Origin: Stromatinia cepivora | Lineage: Eukaryota > Ascomycota > Leotiomycetes > Helotiales > Sclerotiniaceae | Length of the DNA: 64,000 bases | Assembly: GCA_014898415.1 (NCBI GenBank) | Contig: RCTD01000032.1 | Coordinates: 558,001 to 622,000 of the forward strand | Direction: 5' to 3' | Shown: piece by piece, positions 59,721 to 64,000 of the stretch | Numbering within the stretch: position 1 is the first letter of the stretch | How the letters are laid out: each line of letters opens with the position of its first letter | Made by a program: the position numbers and the translations under genes | The notes under the pieces: generated by a model | Told to the model about the DNA's origin: nothing | What the model saw: the letters and a program-made list of their open reading frames with translations, nothing else | Databases searched by the model: none

Positions 59721-61436
59721 GATTACACAAATATTCAAAGATCTATTCAAATCAAATTATATTAAAAAGAACAAAGATACAATTCAAATACTTAATAACA
59801 ATTAAAATACTTTAGCTTTAACTAAGAATCTACATTTGTATAAACAATCCAAACATATAAATATCAATTATCATTTCATTAAAGACTTAATAGAAAAGGA
59901 GAAAATCGCTATTAGTTATATCAATATATATGATATAATTACTGACAAAATGATGAAACCTTATATAAGGATTGCTTTCGAAAGATTCAAGAAAATATTG
60001 GGATTAATAATTTAGAAAGATCGAATAGGATATCCTCAATAAAGGAGTATTGGAAATGAGACCATTATAGGATTAGAATTGAAATCACGAGACCACAATA
60101 ATGCATAGATTATATTTGGGGATAACCTCAATTCTATTCCTACTAGAATTATAGATCCTTAGTTCAACCTATATAGTCAACAATACTACTACTTCCTGCA
60201 CCAAAAGTTAACAAATAGATTAAATAGATTGTTGTTATTATCAAATAAAGAAACCCTTCTTCTTTGCTTTTCTTTATCAAATAATTCTTACTTCGATAAT
60301 TACAAATATAGGATTAATAAAATTATATAACAAAATTCAAAAACGAAACCTACCTTCAAATTATTATTTGGATTTATAATAAATAATTAATTACAATAAA
60401 CAATAATTCCTTCGATAAAGGGAAATGGTTTCTGAAATAATTAATTGTATATCATTCTAAAAACAAATATAATTAAATTATACTCCTAAAGATCAATATC
60501 TTAATTCGATATCTATACCGGATTTATTAATCTTTCTTATTCGATTTATTAATCTTTCAAAAAAGTATTAGGATTTTCTCTTACATTCGATTCTTTCAAA
60601 ACTTTCTTTTCAATTACTATTTGTCTAATACAATTGAAATTCGCTTATTTAGCTTTTTTAACCTTTGAAATTTTAAATATAATAATGATCAATAAAAACT
60701 TAATTAAAATAAAAAACGAAAATATAAAAAAGGAATCCATATATCTTTAAAAATTCATTCATTTTATTTCGTTATCACAATTAATATACTATAATCTAGC
60801 AATTACAGATGTTTCCGGTTGCTGTGTTGTGGGATCGGTCGTTCTTTTGTGCTCTTTTGACAGAAAACTTTCTTTTCATTATTCAAATCTTGATTTCGAA
60901 AGAATATCATAGATATCAATCCGAAATCAAAAGATATTTATAGTTTTTATACAATTAAATTCTCTTCTATTCTAAAACTATCAGAATCATTTCAGATTTA
61001 TATATTACATCATTCCTTTATTGATATTTATCTATAATTATTTCATATATTCCTTTATAAATTATATAAATCACTACTTTCTATATCTTTCTATTTATTT
61101 CAAATCACTCCTCGATTTAGAAAATATATCACAAAAAGCCTTACAATGCCCTATATTCTACAAAGAATCAAAAGAATACTTTTCAATCAAAATAAAAAAT
61201 CTTTTAATTTTTATCAATCTCTCCAATTAATAAAATAATCCTGATATATTAATAAACAAAGATCTAATTTAATCAAAATATATATCGATTAAATAATCAT
61301 TCATTTATTCTACATATACAATCTTCAATCCATATAATCAAGAACAAATCATTCAATTCTATTTACTCTATCAATCATATATACTATCTATTCCCCGATC
61401 CCTGAAAGTGCTCTGTAATCATACTATCCTGTGATA

Positions 61437-64000
61437 TATTATTTATATCTTGTAGATTGAAAAAAGATCGGAAATATTCGAACTTTTATTTTGTAAGGTT
61501 TTTGATGAATTTATTAATAGTTATATTGATAATTGATAGATAAATTATATAAAAATTCCTTTTTGAATATTCTTAATATAATCATATATTTTAGATATCG
61601 ATATATTATAATTTTATAATGATTTATTTATTTTTATTGATCATCAATTTAATTATTTATTGATTATTATAGAAGATTATTATAGATTTTTTTATTGTTA
61701 AATTGATCTTTTTTAAGAAATATAAAATTGTTATGATTTCTTTTGATATATATTTGATTTCAAAAAGCTTTATTTTAATAATCAAGGTAATTATAATATT
61801 CTATTTAAAAGCTTTTTATATTATTAAATCATCAAAAAAGGGTATAATATATCTTTGAAATAATCAACGAATATTTGAATTATTTATAAAAGAAATATCT
61901 AAAAAGACGAAAAATTGTAGTATTTGATTATGAAAAACCTTATATTTCAAAGATATTATAAATAATAATCAATAACTTTCATATAATCATTCGATAAATT
62001 AATTAAATAATGGTTCAATTGCGAAATAGCGAATAATATATCTGTTTTTATAATAATTATAATGTATAATATTGATTTTATTTTCTTTTGATATATTTTG
62101 GTAATATATACAGAAGCTTAACCTTGATTTTTTTGAAATACTATTATTAGGAATGATATATTTGTTGTTCTATTTGTTGCTTTGAATTTCTTAGTAATTC
62201 TTTTAATATATATATTATAAATTAATTATAGCATTTTCTTAAATCGATTATAGAATATATATATATCTAGAAACTATTTAATATTTTCTAAATTTTATAA
62301 TTCATATATAACTTTGATTCTCTTAATAATCTTTATAATAATTAATTCGTTTTTTTATAATAAATGATTTGAATATTGTTTATAAAGAAAAGAATTATAA
62401 TAATATACTTTGGATTAATATATAAATATAATTTTTTTTTGTATTATATCAATTCCAGTTTTTCAAATATTCGAATAAAATCCCTAAATTATATAATTAG
62501 AGAATCTTGTAGATTATATAAAGTTTAATTGATTATAATATTTTTATTTAGGATTTTATATTTATTAAATAGGTAATATATAATTAAAGTATTAAAAGAA
62601 TTGTACAAAATATTGATAAAAGTATTGATTATATTATATTGTTTGGTTTCGAGATTGTATTTAACGATAATTATTATTACAATTCAGAATAATTGATTTA
62701 TCAATATAGTGGTATAAATAGTTTCAATAATACTTTTAATTTAAAGATTTCTTTATATTATTAAATATAAATGATAATGAATAATTAAATCTTCATTATT
62801 GTATTTATATATAAATATCTATTGAAAAGGGATCAATTTTATAGATTCTGATCTAAAATCGATTTTATATTAGGTTTTCCTAATCTTAAAATTATTAATT
62901 TCAAGATTATAGTTTTGTTTAAATTAATATTTTATTTGATAATCTTTTAATTGATAATAAAAACAAAGTAACTTTGGAATTGCGGATATATAAATTCAAA
63001 GAAATAGTATTGTTTGTAATTTATTGATTATAGATTAGATAAAAAACAATAATGATTTTGTTTCAATTTTAATAATAGTTATATTATAAATTATTATAAA
63101 TTAAGAATATTCCTTTATATCATTTATTCTTTATTAATTAAATCAAAATATAAAATGAAAATTATTTAAATAAAGTAAATTTATTAAATCTGTTTTTTGA
63201 AATATAACAATTCCTATATAGAATTCAATATTAAGATCGTTTTTTTGATAATATTATTATATATATAATTATCTTTATATATATATTGATTATTCTGAAA
63301 TACAAAAACCAAATAACTCCCGAAAAAAAGATAATTCCAAATAGTAATTATATAATTGAAATTCAAATAGATTAATCTAAGCCCTAAATATTTCAATCTT
63401 TATAATACAAATTCTTTTAATTATTTATTCGAAATTATAAATCCACAAATTCTTTATAAATCAATTAGAAGAATATATAAAGTATAATAATCTTTATAAT
63501 AATTGGATTTCCTTTATAGAATATTTTAATTGATTATTTCAATATATATATTTCCTTTTGAAATATTGAAATTGATTGATTGGAATAATCTTTAGATTAT
63601 TTTTGTATATATTATAAAGAACTTCGATAATATAATTAATAGATTTATACTTTATATTCTTTATATCAATATATTCAATAAAATCGGGATTTATAATATT
63701 ATTACAGATATCTCTTTGAATAATATTAATATCTTTATCCGCAAGATATAATTGCTTTTTAATAAAAGAATCGATTTTTCTGAATTCTTTAATAAAAAGA
63801 TCGATTGATATTTGTATATCTTTATTATATGCTTTATCGTTATTATTTAAAGGATTAAATAGATTGGATAATCCTAGATCGATTTCTTTATTCTTATCAT
63901 CACCCTTCAGATCTATATTTACCTTTGAAACTAATTCATTTATAAATAATAAATCGAAAATATATTTAATAAATAAATTAAAAGTTTTTCGATTTATAAA
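61437..64000 (-). mobile_element. Copia-type LTR retrotransposon B, third copy (partial, runs off the window)
   Basis: From 61441 on, the sequence follows copy I in the same orientation (61640-64000 with 39650-42050) and copy II inverted. The reverse transcriptase active site at 62372-62386 is F-I-N-N-I. The segment begins directly after the 3' LTR of copy II, so copy II probably landed in this element. The 5' part lies beyond the window. Confidence 0.75.

Larger units (their letters stand above)
54730..60213 (+). mobile_element. Copia-type LTR retrotransposon A, copy 2 (5484 bp, inside Copia B copy II)
   Basis: LTRs are 54730-54895 and 60048-60213 (166 bp, TGTTGGAAATGAGG...AAAAGTTAACA). Flanks are AATAA (54725-54729) and AATAG (60214-60218), one transition apart, so a target duplication is likely. 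The polypurine tract is mutated to AATAAAGGAG. Gag about 55470-56279, protease and pre-integrase about 56395-56640, integrase about 56900-57160, reverse transcriptase about 58490-59340, RNase H about 59530-59720. Its length is within 2 bp of copy 1. Many Trp, Gln and Arg codons have become stops. Confidence 0.9.
36754..61436 (+). mobile_element. Copia-type LTR retrotransposon B, copy II, interrupted by three insertions
   Basis: LTRs are 36754-37063 and 61127-61436 (310 bp each, TGTCAC...GTGATA). Own sequence: 37064-38094, 47030-49399, 51420-54724 and 60219-61126. Interruptions: element B copy I (38100-47024), TRIM copy 2 (49405-51414) and Copia A copy 2 (54730-60213), each with its own target duplication. 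Removing them leaves about 8.2 kb. The segment before the 3' LTR (TCGATTTAGAAAATA) is the mutated form of the polypurine tract seen in copy I (TCGATTTGGGGGGTA). The flanks are ATATT on the left and TATTT on the right, compatible with one lost base but not a clean target duplication. The reverse transcriptase active site is at 52764-52778 (F-I-N-N-I). Fully degenerate. Confidence 0.8.

Noticed and set aside
29585..60213. Sense-strand-only G to A change, as by cDNA deamination
   Set aside because: LTR comparisons show both C to T and G to A within single elements, and the spared outer tips fit RIP better than editing during reverse transcription.
20600..64000. Mitochondrial insertion or centromere core because of very high AT
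   Set aside because: No mitochondrial gene or tRNA was seen, and most of the DNA is accounted for by nuclear LTR elements. A centromeric or subtelomeric location remains possible but the sequence alone does not show it.

Overview
The window is nuclear DNA of a filamentous ascomycete (Pezizomycotina). This rests on five short GT-AG introns with a GCTAAC-type branch site style in the one recognisable housekeeping gene, a TCAAAATG start context, and a long AT-rich block full of transposons that look mutated by RIP (repeat-induced point mutation, C to T and G to A). A leotiomycete related to Botrytis or Sclerotinia would fit, but the genus is a guess.

Two very different halves meet near 20.6 kb. 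Positions 1 to about 20,600 form a normal gene-bearing arm. It carries an NmrA-like Rossmann-fold protein (906-2303, minus), a single-pass membrane protein of unknown function (6103-7644, minus), a four-zinc-knuckle low-complexity protein (10313-11743, minus), an orphan protein with a fresh 34-residue duplication and three CxCx2C motifs (12553-14025, plus), and a complete five-exon glycogen synthase (17362-19727, plus, 711 residues). An 816-bp fold-back element with a TA target duplication sits between two of these genes (8980-9795).

From about 20,600 to the end the DNA is extremely AT-rich and holds no intact cellular gene that I can support. It is a graveyard of LTR retrotransposons whose borders can still be read from terminal repeats and target-site duplications: two TRIM-like elements with 191-bp LTRs (24236-26566, TSD GTGAT; 49405-51414, TSD GTAAT); two Copia elements with 166-bp LTRs (29585-35066, minus, TSD TAATT; 54730-60213, plus, TSD AATAA/AATAG); a second Copia family with ~310-bp LTRs in three internal copies (38100-47024, minus, TSD AATCT; 36754-61436, plus, carrying others inside it; 61437-64000, minus, running off the window) and a solo LTR (28214-28522, TSD ATAAT); and a gag-only Gypsy-like element with 150-bp LTRs (44096-45614, TSD GCTTT). 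The block from 36,754 to 61,436 is a nest: one Copia element was entered by an inverted copy of itself, by a TRIM and by a different Copia, and the inverted copy was entered by the Gypsy-like element.

All five reverse-transcriptase remnants that I could read have lost at least one catalytic aspartate by D to N, so none looks able to move. In every LTR pair the outer tips keep C and G while the inner ends are mutated, which reads as a RIP edge effect.
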